The notes below the pieces were generated by a model. The model saw only the letters and a program-made list of their open reading frames with translations. It was not told where the DNA came from and made no database searches. A stretch of DNA of 60,503 bases from Bacillus sp. MUM 116 (GTDB lineage Bacteria; Bacillota; Bacilli; Bacillales; Cytobacillaceae): assembly GCF_001866655.1 (NCBI RefSeq), contig NZ_MLYR01000014.1, positions 1 through 60,503 on the forward strand. The letters run 5' to 3'. The number at the start of each line of letters is the position of its first letter. Position 1 is the first letter of the stretch. The translations under genes and the position numbers were made by a program. Of the stretch, positions 44,008 through 52,383 are shown piece after piece.

Positions 44008-44982
44008 ATGAGATCGTTCGGAAATATTGAAGTATACGTTGGAAAAATAGTACAGGAAACAAATTTTATAAAGCGCTTCCACTTGTATCCGGTAGATCAA
44101 GGATTACTGCCTGCGTTTACGGGTGGTTCCCATATCGCAACTTTTGTAAAAAATGGCGGTGAAAGAATTGAAAGAAATTACTCACTTGTTAGTCATCCGA
44201 CTGACCGTACTCAATATGCTATTGCCATTCGTAAAGATGACTATTCAAAAGGAGGATCTGTATTTTGGCATGATGAAATCAAAGTGGGAGATCGCTTAGA
44301 AATCAGTTGGCCTAAAAATCATTTCCCACTTGCCTTCCAGGCCGCAAAACATCACGTGTTTTATGCAGCTGGAATTGGTATTACTCCATTTATGACGATG
44401 ATGGAAGATTTAACAGCTGAAGGTAAATCATTTGAATTACATTATGCTGCAAGAACCAAAGAAGACTGTGCCTTTTATGATGATTTGAATGCAAAATATC
44501 CTGGAAAATGCCACTTCTATTTCTCTAGAATGGAAAATCCTAATAAAATGGCACCAGTAACAATGGCTGAACATCAGATTGGCTCACATGTGTATTTCTG
44601 TGGACCCTTTTCAATGGTGAAAGAATTTAGGGAAGCTGCAAAATTCTACGGTTACCCAAGCCATTCCATTCATTTTGAATTATTTGCTGCAGCTGATGAG
44701 GGTCCAAAAAATCCTTTTGTCGTAAAATTAGCAAACAGTGGTAAGAAGGTGGAAGTTTCTGAAGAAGAAACGTTGCTAGACGCACTATTAAAAGCGGGAG
44801 TGGAAGCTCCATATTCTTGTAAAGTAGGCGGATGCGGAAGCTGCGAAGTACAGGTAGTTGAAGGTGAAGTGGACCACCGTGATCACTTCTATAAAGATGA
44901 AGAAAGACATACAAAGAACGTGATTTTATCTTGTTGTTCAAGAGCAAAAGAATCTGAAAAAGAACTCATTTTAAACCTATAA
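44008..44982 (+). CDS. Ferredoxin reductase with FMN, NAD and 2Fe-2S domains (PDR/VanB family)
   Basis: About 324 residues: flavin-binding barrel with RNYSLVS (about 53), NAD(P)-binding domain (YAAGIGITPFMTMM, about 114, and VYFCGPFSMV), and a C-terminal plant-type 2Fe-2S domain with CKVGGCGSC and the distal LSCC. It passes electrons from NAD(P)H to the heme oxygenase subunit. The ATG at 44008 lies eight bases after GGGAG; earlier in-frame TTG and ATG codons are less well placed. It is the third gene of the demethylase unit. Confidence 0.9.
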   Translation: MRSFGNIEVYVGKIVQETNFIKRFHLYPVDQGLLPAFTGGSHIATFVKNGGERIERNYSLVSHPTDRTQYAIAIRKDDYSKGGSVFWHDEIKVGDRLEISWPKNHFPLAFQAAKHHVFYAAGIGITPFMTMMEDLTAEGKSFELHYAARTKEDCAFYDDLNAKYPGKCHFYFSRMENPNKMAPVTMAEHQIGSHVYFCGPFSMVKEFREAAKFYGYPSHSIHFELFAAADEGPKNPFVVKLANSGKKVEVSEEETLLDALLKAGVEAPYSCKVGGCGSCEVQVVEGEVDHRDHFYKDEERHTKNVILSCCSRAKESEKELILNL

Positions 44983-45086
44983 TAGAGCCTTAATTCTGTA
45001 ATAGATTCATAAATTATGCTCTTTAGTCCGTAACTAACGATCAAGGCCACAATATAATAAATTCAATATAATAGGAGGCAATAATA

Positions 45087-46583
45087 ATGACAACAGCCAC
45101 TCAAGTATTAGAATTAAAGATGTATATTAATGGTGAATGGAGACTTTCTAGTAATCAAGATACCAACAAGGTTATTAATCCAGCAAATTGTGAATTAATT
45201 GCTATTGCTCCTCGGGCAACAATTGAAGAAACGGAAGAAGCCATTAAAGCTGCAAAAGAAACCTTTGAAAGTGGTGTTTGGTCTAAGTTAAGTGCTCAAG
45301 AACGTGCCGATTACCTATTAAAAATTGCTGATAAAATTGATGAAAAACATGATGAACTAGTAGAACTTGAAGTAAAAGATAATGGAAAAATCAAGGCCGA
45401 GGCTGATATTGATATATCTGATGCTGCATCTTGTTTCCGCTATTATGCAGGTCTCATTAGAACTCCAGATGGTGCAACTTATCATGTTGCGGACCCAGTA
45501 CAAGCGATGGTCGTACGTGAACCAGTAGGGGTTACAGGTTTAATCGTTCCTTGGAATTTCCCATTCCTTATGAGTGTGTGGAAATTTGCTCCTGCATTAG
45601 CGGCTGGAAATACGATTGTGTATAAGCCAGCTGAAGTAACTCCGGTAACAGCGACAAAATTAGTTGAAATTATTGAAGAAGTTGGTGTTCCAAAAGGTGT
45701 AGTGAATTTGGTATTAGGAAAGGGTTCTGTGATTGGTGATGTAATCGCTTCCAGCCATGATGTAGATATGGTTTCGTTTACAGGAAGCACTGAGGTAGGA
45801 AGAAGCATTATGCGCAATGCTGCAGGCAATTTGAAAAAGATCTCCCTTGAACTAGGCGGTAAGTCACCAAATATTATCTTTGCTGATGCTGATTTTGATG
45901 CTGCTGTTGATAATGCCTTGCTTGGAATTTTCTATGGCTCAGGTCAAGTATGTTCTGCCGGTAGCCGGATTATTGTGGAAGAAAGTATTTATGACAAGTT
46001 CGTTGAAGAGTTTGTAAGACGCGCCAAAAATATCAAGGTAGGACCGGGATTAAAAGAAGGTTCTGAAATGGGTGCGATTGTAAGTGAAGCGCAGCTTAAT
46101 ACCATTCTAGATTATATTGAAATCGGTAAAAAAGAAGGCGCTACATTAGCTTGCGGTGGAAATCGACTTACTGAAAATGGTTTAGATAAAGGATTCTTTG
46201 TTGAACCAACCGTATTCGTTGATGTAACACCAGAGATGCGTATTGTAAAAGAGGAAATCTTCGGACCTGTTGCCGTTATTCAAAAGTTCAAAGATGAAGA
46301 AGAAGCCATTAAACTGGCAAATGACACCATCTATGGTCTTGCAGGCGGCGTATTCACCTCTGATGGTGCAAAGGCAATGCGCGTAATTAAAGAAGTACGT
46401 GCTGGTATTACTTGGATCAACACCTATGGACCAACCTATAACGAAGCTCCATGGCACGGATATAAACAAAGTGGTATCGGATCAAGCCTTGGAACATTTG
46501 GATTAGATGAATTCCAAGAAGTAAAACAAATTAACATAAATCTTGCTGTAGGACCAACAGGCTGGTTTTCAAACAATAAATAA
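45087..46583 (+). CDS. NAD-dependent aldehyde dehydrogenase
   Basis: 498 residues, complete ALDH fold with the catalytic cysteine in GQVCSAGSR (about 291), general base glutamate in LELGGKSP (about 257) and the NAD-binding FTGSTEVGR. Closest in look to betaine-aldehyde/DhaS-type enzymes. TAGGAGGC precedes the ATG. It lies 104 bases after the reductase gene with no terminator between, so it is probably part of the sigma-54 unit from promoter 2. It may oxidise formaldehyde or an aldehyde left after amine oxidation. Confidence 0.9.
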   Translation: MTTATQVLELKMYINGEWRLSSNQDTNKVINPANCELIAIAPRATIEETEEAIKAAKETFESGVWSKLSAQERADYLLKIADKIDEKHDELVELEVKDNGKIKAEADIDISDAASCFRYYAGLIRTPDGATYHVADPVQAMVVREPVGVTGLIVPWNFPFLMSVWKFAPALAAGNTIVYKPAEVTPVTATKLVEIIEEVGVPKGVVNLVLGKGSVIGDVIASSHDVDMVSFTGSTEVGRSIMRNAAGNLKKISLELGGKSPNIIFADADFDAAVDNALLGIFYGSGQVCSAGSRIIVEESIYDKFVEEFVRRAKNIKVGPGLKEGSEMGAIVSEAQLNTILDYIEIGKKEGATLACGGNRLTENGLDKGFFVEPTVFVDVTPEMRIVKEEIFGPVAVIQKFKDEEEAIKLANDTIYGLAGGVFTSDGAKAMRVIKEVRAGITWINTYGPTYNEAPWHGYKQSGIGSSLGTFGLDEFQEVKQININLAVGPTGWFSNNK

Positions 46584-46595
46584 GTAATTTAATAG

Positions 46596-46643
46596 AGAGG
46601 TTGATTTAAAAGACTCGATATAATTTTGGATCAACCTCTTTTT
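46596..46643 (+). terminator. Terminator after the aldehyde dehydrogenase gene
   Basis: AGAGGTTGAT and ATCAACCTCT form a 10-bp stem followed by TTTTT. Confidence 0.85.
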
Positions 46644-46728
46644 AAAGTATCCTTTCTTTCGATTTCGCAGTTGATTTTGATATAAAGCCGTATCTACTCT
46701 CCTAATTTATTCATTGGTGAATATGAAA

Positions 46729-46740
46729 TTCAAAATTGAA
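46729..46740. promoter_or_regulatory. Putative enhancer site 3 (TTCAA-AA-TTGAA)
   Basis: Perfect inverted repeat of the same form as sites 1 and 2, 55 bases upstream of the -24 element of promoter 3. Confidence 0.65.
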
Positions 46741-46794
46741 TTAAATATACTTCTATATAAGTTAAATTTACCGAAAATTATTATAATTCTGAAT

Positions 46795-46810
46795 CGGCAT
46801 AGAAATTGCA
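46795..46810 (+). promoter_or_regulatory. Sigma-54 promoter 3 (CGGCATA-N4-TTGCA)
   Basis: GG at 46796 and GC at 46808 with ten bases between. It lies about 38 bases before the APC permease gene, the same distance as for promoters 1 and 2. Confidence 0.82.
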
Positions 46811-46847
46811 CATAATAATATATCTACTATTTTAAGGAGGCTCAAAT

Positions 46848-48413
46848 ATGCAAGAAAATCTGAATAAAACAACTGGTGGTTCTGCATCAGAACATCATGA
46901 TAGTGATGCTGCACAACTGGCAGCGCTTGGATATGAATCTGAATTTCGCCGGGACATGAGTCCGTGGGCAAACTTTTCGCTAGGGTTCACTTATCTTTCT
47001 CCTGTAGTAGGTGTGTACACACTATTTGCCTATGCACTTGCACAAGGCGGCCCGCCAATGATTTGGAGCTTTTTCATCGTTGGACTCGGACAATTACTAG
47101 TTGCGCTTGTTTTCAGTGAGATTGTTGCGCAATTCCCTGTTGCAGGAGGAGTTTATCCTTGGGCTCGAAGATTATGGGGGCGCAAGTATGCGTGGATGAC
47201 TGGCTGGGTTTACTTAATGGCTTTACTCGTGACAATTGCCAGTGTATCGTACGGAGCTGGACCTTATCTATCACAAGTTTTTGGTTTTGAAGTATCGGTG
47301 AATTCAACGATTCTTTGTGCACTGGTTATTCTTGTACTATCGACAATCATTAATTTTCTTGGAACAAAGGTTCTCGCAACTGCAGCGGTTATTGGTTTTG
47401 CCGCTGAAATTATTGGTGCGCTTGCAGTTGGTTTTTGGTTGCTAATCACACAAAGACATCATGGTCTTGGTATCCTCTTTGATTCTTTTGGTGCTGCACA
47501 AGGTAATCATAGCTATTTGTATGCATTTGCAGCAGCCGGATTAATTGGAATTTTTCAATATTATGGTTTCGAAGCTTGTGGGGATGTTGCTGAAGAAGTA
47601 CCAAATCCAGGTGTTCTGATCCCAAAAGCGATGCGCCGGACAATTTACATTGGCGGTGCTGCAGCCACTTTTGTTTGCCTTGCTTTAGTACTTTCCGTTG
47701 CTGATATCCCAGCCGTTATCGCTGGTAAGGACGTAACGCCTGTTGATACATTACTAAACGAAGCATTTGGTGCTTTTGGAGCGAAGATTGTATTAGGTAT
47801 TGTTTTGCTTTCTTTCCTTTCATGTGTAATGAGTTTACAGGCGGCAGCAAGCAGACTTGCCTATTCGTATGGACGTGATGACATGATTGTAGGAAGCCGG
47901 TTGTTAAAGAAATTCTCAGCTGCCCGTCATATTCCGCCTTATGCGCTGCTTCTTGCTGCTATTGTTCCAGCCCTCATTGTGCTTGGTTCAAAAGTGTCTG
48001 AAGATGCGCTTACAAAGATCATCAGTTTTGCGGCATTCGGCATTTATCTTGGATTCCAGATGGTTGTCTTTGCTGCACTAAGAGCCAGACTAAAAGGATG
48101 GAAGCCAAGTGGCAAGTATCAGTTGGGCAAGTGGGGATTGCCCATCAATATTGGTGCGCTTGTCTACGGAGTTATCGCAATGATCAACATGTGTTGGCCT
48201 AGAACGCCAGATGCGCCTTGGTACGATAACTATATCGTGCTTGTTTCAGGAGTCGTGGTAGTTGGGGTTGGATTAGTGTATATGATGATTCATCGCAGCT
48301 ACGGACATAGTGATGTACCATATGATGTTGCGATACCGAAAGAAAATATCTCCTACGAGCGTAAAGACATGTCAATAACTGTTGACTTACAAACTGAAAC
48401 AAAGCAACAGTAA
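46848..48413 (+). CDS. APC-family amino acid/amine permease
   Basis: 521 residues with about 12 helices of the amino acid-choline transporter type (FSLGFTYLSPVVGVYTLFAY, QFPVAGGVYPWARRLWGRKY, YYGFEACGDVAEEVPNPG). Hydrophilic tails at both ends. It has its own sigma-54 promoter and enhancer palindrome and ends in a strong terminator, so it is a single-gene member of the same regulon. It is likely to import a choline-, GABA- or amine-like compound related to the demethylase pathway. Confidence 0.87.
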   Translation: MQENLNKTTGGSASEHHDSDAAQLAALGYESEFRRDMSPWANFSLGFTYLSPVVGVYTLFAYALAQGGPPMIWSFFIVGLGQLLVALVFSEIVAQFPVAGGVYPWARRLWGRKYAWMTGWVYLMALLVTIASVSYGAGPYLSQVFGFEVSVNSTILCALVILVLSTIINFLGTKVLATAAVIGFAAEIIGALAVGFWLLITQRHHGLGILFDSFGAAQGNHSYLYAFAAAGLIGIFQYYGFEACGDVAEEVPNPGVLIPKAMRRTIYIGGAAATFVCLALVLSVADIPAVIAGKDVTPVDTLLNEAFGAFGAKIVLGIVLLSFLSCVMSLQAAASRLAYSYGRDDMIVGSRLLKKFSAARHIPPYALLLAAIVPALIVLGSKVSEDALTKIISFAAFGIYLGFQMVVFAALRARLKGWKPSGKYQLGKWGLPINIGALVYGVIAMINMCWPRTPDAPWYDNYIVLVSGVVVVGVGLVYMMIHRSYGHSDVPYDVAIPKENISYERKDMSITVDLQTETKQQ

Positions 48414-48433
48414 CTTAATAGAATTTATCATAC

Positions 48434-48463
48434 AAAGCCAAGGGATTATCCCTTGGCTTTTTT
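48434..48463. terminator. Terminator after the APC permease gene
   Basis: AAAGCCAAGGGA and TCCCTTGGCTTT form a perfect 12-bp stem with a T tail. The next gene converges. Confidence 0.92.
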
Positions 48464-48510
48464 ACAACTTCATTTTCTTCTTATAATGATGTAGGTCCAT
48501 TCCGTAATAG

Positions 48511-49701
48511 TTAGATATCATATTGTCTTTTAAATTTAAAAATCTCATCCACCGCTTGCTGATATCCACACGATTTTTGAAAAGATTCCCTAATTTTTGC
48601 AACTGCATTACGAAAAGATGAGTGACTTAACATATGATTTACGGCTTCACGTAGTTGTTTTGCAGTCAAACCTTGATTTTGTAATTGAATACCTGCTCCA
48701 ATATTGGCAACTTGCCTGGCAATAATCGGCTGATCCGCACTTTGCGGGATGACAATTAGCGGAACCCCATAATAGAGACCTTCATGGGTACTGTTCATTC
48801 CACCATGTGTGATAAATAATTTCGTGTATTTAAGCACCTCAGTTTGAGGAACATAATTTTTTACAATGAAGTTTTTAGGAATCTCCCCCAAATCAGCTAT
48901 TTGAGCTTTTTCTCCAATAGACATCACGATGGTATGATCAGTGTTCTCAAATGCCTCAAAACAAAGCTTATAGAAATCAATTGCTTGGTTAAAGACAGTA
49001 CCCAGTGAAATATAAATGGGGCTTTTTCCCTTAATTGCAGTAAAATCGAAGTTCTCTTCCGTTAACCTTGAAGAGATGGATGGACCTACAAATTTGTAGG
49101 TTTGGTCGAATGCATCTCCAAAAGGTTGAAACTCCCTCGTGGTATAAACAATTGTAAGGGGTGCAGGATTACAAAAAACTTCATAAGGAGAATGGATCTC
49201 CACATCATATTTTTCCTTCACCATTGCGCTAAGGAGATGAAATTCATCGTAAATTTCTGCAGGAATTTTTTTAACAAGCTGTTCCAACATGTTATCGAAT
49301 GATGCTTTTGTCTGCGCAAAAGAAGTGCAGGAATTAATCGCGGGAAGCTTAAGGATCTGGGCAAGTAAACGTCCACAACCAAACATAGAATCGTGGATGA
49401 TGTAATCAAAATGCTCCCCTTCTATTTGTTCAAGAACGCTAGGTATGACGATATCTGCCGTACGTAAAAGACCGTTAATTCTTTCGAGCAAATAATTTCT
49501 TCCACCTGAGATAAAGGCTTTTATAAATTTTTGGCCGTCCAATGTACGTACAGTTGCTCCCGTCTTCTCAATACGCTCTCGAAAAGCTTCTATCGTAAAG
49601 TACACTACCTCTTCTCCACGTGAAATAAGTTCTTGCACAACTCCAATCGTAGGATTGATATGTCCTTCGGATCCAGCATTAATAAATAAAACACGTGCCA
49701 T
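48511..49701 (-). CDS. Macrolide-type UDP-glycosyltransferase (GT1/MGT family)
   Basis: About 396 residues of the GT-B fold: N-terminal acceptor domain starting MARVLFINAGSEGHINPTIG and C-terminal donor domain with the MGT-type motif FITHGGMNSTHEGLYYGVPL and PQSADQP. Relatives such as YjiC and YojK of Bacillus glycosylate macrolides, flavonoids and other hydrophobic compounds. The ATG at 49701 lies eight bases after GGAG. A single-gene unit, convergent with the permease gene. Confidence 0.9.
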   Translation of the reverse strand: MARVLFINAGSEGHINPTIGVVQELISRGEEVVYFTIEAFRERIEKTGATVRTLDGQKFIKAFISGGRNYLLERINGLLRTADIVIPSVLEQIEGEHFDYIIHDSMFGCGRLLAQILKLPAINSCTSFAQTKASFDNMLEQLVKKIPAEIYDEFHLLSAMVKEKYDVEIHSPYEVFCNPAPLTIVYTTREFQPFGDAFDQTYKFVGPSISSRLTEENFDFTAIKGKSPIYISLGTVFNQAIDFYKLCFEAFENTDHTIVMSIGEKAQIADLGEIPKNFIVKNYVPQTEVLKYTKLFITHGGMNSTHEGLYYGVPLIVIPQSADQPIIARQVANIGAGIQLQNQGLTAKQLREAVNHMLSHSSFRNAVAKIRESFQKSCGYQQAVDEIFKFKRQYDI

Positions 49702-49914
49702 TTCTACCACTCCTAGGTAAATTATTCTAGGTATTTATATTATAATAAATCATTTTATCATTGTTTAATAAGTATTTCGAATTCGATGCAAAAAATTTCC
49801 TAATCATGTAAAAATGTGCATTTTATAGGTTTCAGCGTACAAGCCATATATACCGTCCTTGAATAATTTATAACGGGAATGTGGATAAAATAATTTTTAT
49901 AGGAGTGAGCAATA

Positions 49915-50406
49915 TTGAATTTTAGAAATTCTAATGACTGTGGATGCGGTGATTTTTCCTCGGATGAACCGTTAAAAAATAACGGCAACTCTTTTCCTTG
50001 GTCTGGACCCGCATTCAACACTAATGTAAACAATACCAGTGATTGTGGATGCGGTGGTTCTTCTTCGGATGAACCGTCCAATAACGGCAACTCTTTCCCT
50101 TGGTCTGGACCAGCATTTAATACTAATAGAAGTAGCTCACCAGAAACTGAGGCACCACCAGTAATTCTGCCGACTATGAATCAATCACCGATACCTATGC
50201 CAACAATGAATCTATCACCAATACCTTTGTCAACAATGAATCAATCACCAATACCTATGCCAACAATGAATCAATCACCAATACCTATGCCAACAATGAA
50301 TCAATCACCAATACCTATGCCAACAATGAATCAATCACAAATACCTATGCCAACAATAAATCAGCCGCCAACGGATTATTTGCAAGACCATGGTGGATAT
50401 TATTAG
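49915..50406 (+). CDS. Low-complexity, tandem-repeat protein, coat-like
   Basis: 163 residues, no signal peptide. Two N-terminal repeats share DCGCG, SSDEP and NGNSFPWSGPAFNTN (about residues 8-39 and 43-73). The C-terminal half is a run of a 10-residue unit (PTMNQSPIPM). Cysteine-rich CGCG boxes and proline-rich repeats suggest a structural spore-surface protein, but no family is certain. The TTG start follows AGGAG. Just past the stop, another frame reads RYWVSGYDRYRPYPSTHKQ, coat-like in composition, so the gene may be frameshifted near its end. Confidence 0.65.
   Translation: MNFRNSNDCGCGDFSSDEPLKNNGNSFPWSGPAFNTNVNNTSDCGCGGSSSDEPSNNGNSFPWSGPAFNTNRSSSPETEAPPVILPTMNQSPIPMPTMNLSPIPLSTMNQSPIPMPTMNQSPIPMPTMNQSPIPMPTMNQSQIPMPTINQPPTDYLQDHGGYY
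50170..50370 (+). repeat. 30-bp coding tandem repeats
   Basis: Six full units of 30 bp and one partial, of the form CCAACAATGAATCAATCACC plus AATACCTATG. The central three units are identical, so copy number has probably changed recently by slippage or recombination. Confidence 0.9.
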
Positions 50407-50519
50407 GGCGGTATTGGGTATCGGGATATGACCGATACAGACCGTATCCCTCCACGCACAAGCAATAGAAATCGCAACCGATGCCATTACGGATACAAAA
50501 AAGTTACTAGTTTGAAAGA

Positions 50520-50548
50520 AAAAGCGAACCGAAAGGGTTCGCTTTTTT
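50520..50548 (+). terminator. Terminator after the repeat-protein gene
   Basis: AAAAGCGAACC and GGTTCGCTTTT form an 11-bp stem with a short loop and a T tail. Confidence 0.88.
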
Positions 50549-50658
50549 GCTTACGATTAGAAATTGCATGGTGGGCAGTTTGTACAAGCACCATTAGGAC
50601 TTATTTAACTAAGGCATTCGTAACGACCTAAATCATCGGTACCACATCTAATTAGGAC

Positions 50659-50882
50659 GTGAACAATATTGACCATACACTATATTCGGGAGAGACGAAA
50701 TTGACTTAGGCAAAAAACTCCAAGAAAACCTATTTTTACAGCTTCGTTTTAATATCCATCTTTTAGCCCTGAGGTCCCTTCAAGAAATAGAATCGCATCG
50801 TGAGGCGAATTGGACAAAAATGGACATAGACAGTGGACAAACGGACAAGCATTCATTGGTATCTTGCCATAAATTATTCTAG
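50659..50882 (+). pseudogene. Possible degenerate small gene
   Basis: In the 358-base gap before the next gene, a GTG at 50659 opens 16 codons to a stop. An overlapping frame, open from 50673 to 50882, has protein-like composition (EIDLGKKLQENLFLQLRFNI, then HLLALRSLQEIESHREANW) but no start codon. One frameshift near 50695 would join them. No family recognised. Confidence 0.3.
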
Positions 50883-50906
50883 ACTTTTTTGAAAGGGTGA
50901 TAATTT

Positions 50907-52235
50907 ATGGCTATTCCTAATAGTCCAAGCTGTTCTAGCACACATTACGACTTTTATATCGACAGCAATGTAACTACGATCAATGCTAATGACTTATGTC
51001 AACTGGCGGAATCGGATTGGAACGTCATACAAAACGAGTGGTTCCCTGGTGTCATTAATAACATGCCTTTAAATATTTTTCGCATCCAGGTCCAAATAGT
51101 TCCAGGTCAAGGCGGTGCAACTTGGTGCGGATGTCCGGGGTGTCGTCTTTGCCCAGATGCAACATCAACTAATATTCGCATGATTGTACAAGTACCGCAA
51201 ATTCCAAACAGGAATCCCCAAAACGACATAAACAACGTTCGTGTCGAGTTAACCAACGAAGTAACCGAAGTGTTTATGCAATACCAGAAAAAGGGCTGGT
51301 CTGGATCAAATTTTCTTCCTTGTCAAAACTTTGGAGAACCATGTGGAACCGAAGGTACCGTAGGTGAGGGGTTGTCCCTCTTCCTTGGTCAGCAAATAGC
51401 GATTCGCCAAAATTTCCTACAAAACACCGATATAGTAAACAGCCACTGGCAAAACGTATGGCTGCAGTCTTTTGACAGACCGATAGAAAACCTTGCCTGT
51501 GCTTCCTCCGTAAGCGGTGCTCCGCTGGGTTCATGTCCTACGCTCGATTATGTGAATTCGGCTGCACCTGGTCCTGATCCAAATACCGGTCAAGTTCCCG
51601 TCCCAGGTGTCTCCTACAAGTATGCTGGATATTACATTGTATTCCTTTATTACCTGAAAGATGTACTAAATAGAACGATCCCGGACATCATTGCTCATGG
51701 ACCATCTAGGACTGGATCCATGACTGAGGTCTACCAGAATCTTACTGGAGATTTTAATACCGATCCAAATGGAACGATCAAGAATCTACTGGTGATGCAA
51801 TATAAGTTACCACCCGGCAAAGGTATACCAGACCAACAACTCAGCCCCTTCACAGGTACACCAGCGCAATGCCAACCCGGCTGGAGGCAAGAAAATAATG
51901 GATGGGCTTTTTACCAACCCGACATTTTTGGTAATTGTATGAGACAGACAGGCTGGGTGTTTGATAACGAGACGAATCAGATGAAACAGACTCTGGGCAT
52001 CGGTGCAATCGGGCAAACACACAACTATTTCTGGATTGAACCAGGAACTCAGGTTTGGTTAGCAGCCTCGTTAATCTCCCCGCCAAATTCAGGATTAGTG
52101 TGGAGCGATGCAGAGCAAAAATGGTGGATCTATTGGACTGATTTAAATACCGGAAACACCAACTGGTTTAGATTGGACTGCGACAATTTTGGTAATTGTC
52201 AATGGGTTCAACAATCCGGAGGACCAATCCTTTAA
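50907..52235 (+). CDS. Unrecognised 442-residue protein with metalloprotease-like layout
   Basis: No signal peptide. The segment RVELTNEVTEVFMQYQKK (about 114-130) is followed by GEGLSLFLG (about 153). This has the spacing and style of zinc peptidases (HExxH, then a downstream E in EGLS), but the first histidine is Asn and the second Glu, so it would not bind zinc as usual. There are several cysteines (CGCPGCRLC). The C-terminus has two aromatic, Trp-rich repeats containing GNC (GWRQENNGWAFYQPDIFGNC and a second ending FGNCQW). AAAGGGTGA lies before the ATG. Possibly a spore-surface or enzyme-derived structural protein. Confidence 0.7.
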   Translation: MAIPNSPSCSSTHYDFYIDSNVTTINANDLCQLAESDWNVIQNEWFPGVINNMPLNIFRIQVQIVPGQGGATWCGCPGCRLCPDATSTNIRMIVQVPQIPNRNPQNDINNVRVELTNEVTEVFMQYQKKGWSGSNFLPCQNFGEPCGTEGTVGEGLSLFLGQQIAIRQNFLQNTDIVNSHWQNVWLQSFDRPIENLACASSVSGAPLGSCPTLDYVNSAAPGPDPNTGQVPVPGVSYKYAGYYIVFLYYLKDVLNRTIPDIIAHGPSRTGSMTEVYQNLTGDFNTDPNGTIKNLLVMQYKLPPGKGIPDQQLSPFTGTPAQCQPGWRQENNGWAFYQPDIFGNCMRQTGWVFDNETNQMKQTLGIGAIGQTHNYFWIEPGTQVWLAASLISPPNSGLVWSDAEQKWWIYWTDLNTGNTNWFRLDCDNFGNCQWVQQSGGPIL

Positions 52236-52248
52236 TCTACCGAATTAC

Positions 52249-52283
52249 AAGAAAGATCGTTTCAGGCAGAAGCGGTCTTTCTT
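52249..52283 (+). terminator. Terminator after the 442-residue protein gene
   Basis: AAGAAAGATCG and CGGTCTTTCTT form the stem (one mismatch), followed by TT. Confidence 0.75.
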
Positions 52284-52383
52284 TTCGGACAAGGGTGCGG
52301 GCAATTTTCATGCAAGTTGGTGTTGTCAGGAAGTTCCAAGTATAATATATATAGATGATTATTTGTTTTGGGAGCGTGATTGC

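Noticed and set aside
44983..45086. A fourth sigma-54 promoter before the aldehyde dehydrogenase gene
   Set aside because: GG and GC dinucleotides with ten-base spacing are not found here; only a half palindrome (TTCAATATAAT) is seen, so co-transcription from promoter 2 is more likely.
49800..50090. Minus-strand frame with repeated SSEE.PHPQSL segments
   Set aside because: It is the complement of the repeat-protein gene and its repeats simply mirror that coding sequence.
50170..50370. Regular 30-bp repeats suggesting a CRISPR array
   Set aside because: The units are contiguous without spacers and remain in one reading frame encoding a 10-residue protein repeat.
50428..50631. A 67-residue gene after the repeat protein
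   Set aside because: It spans the transcription terminator at 50520-50548 and lacks a ribosome binding site.
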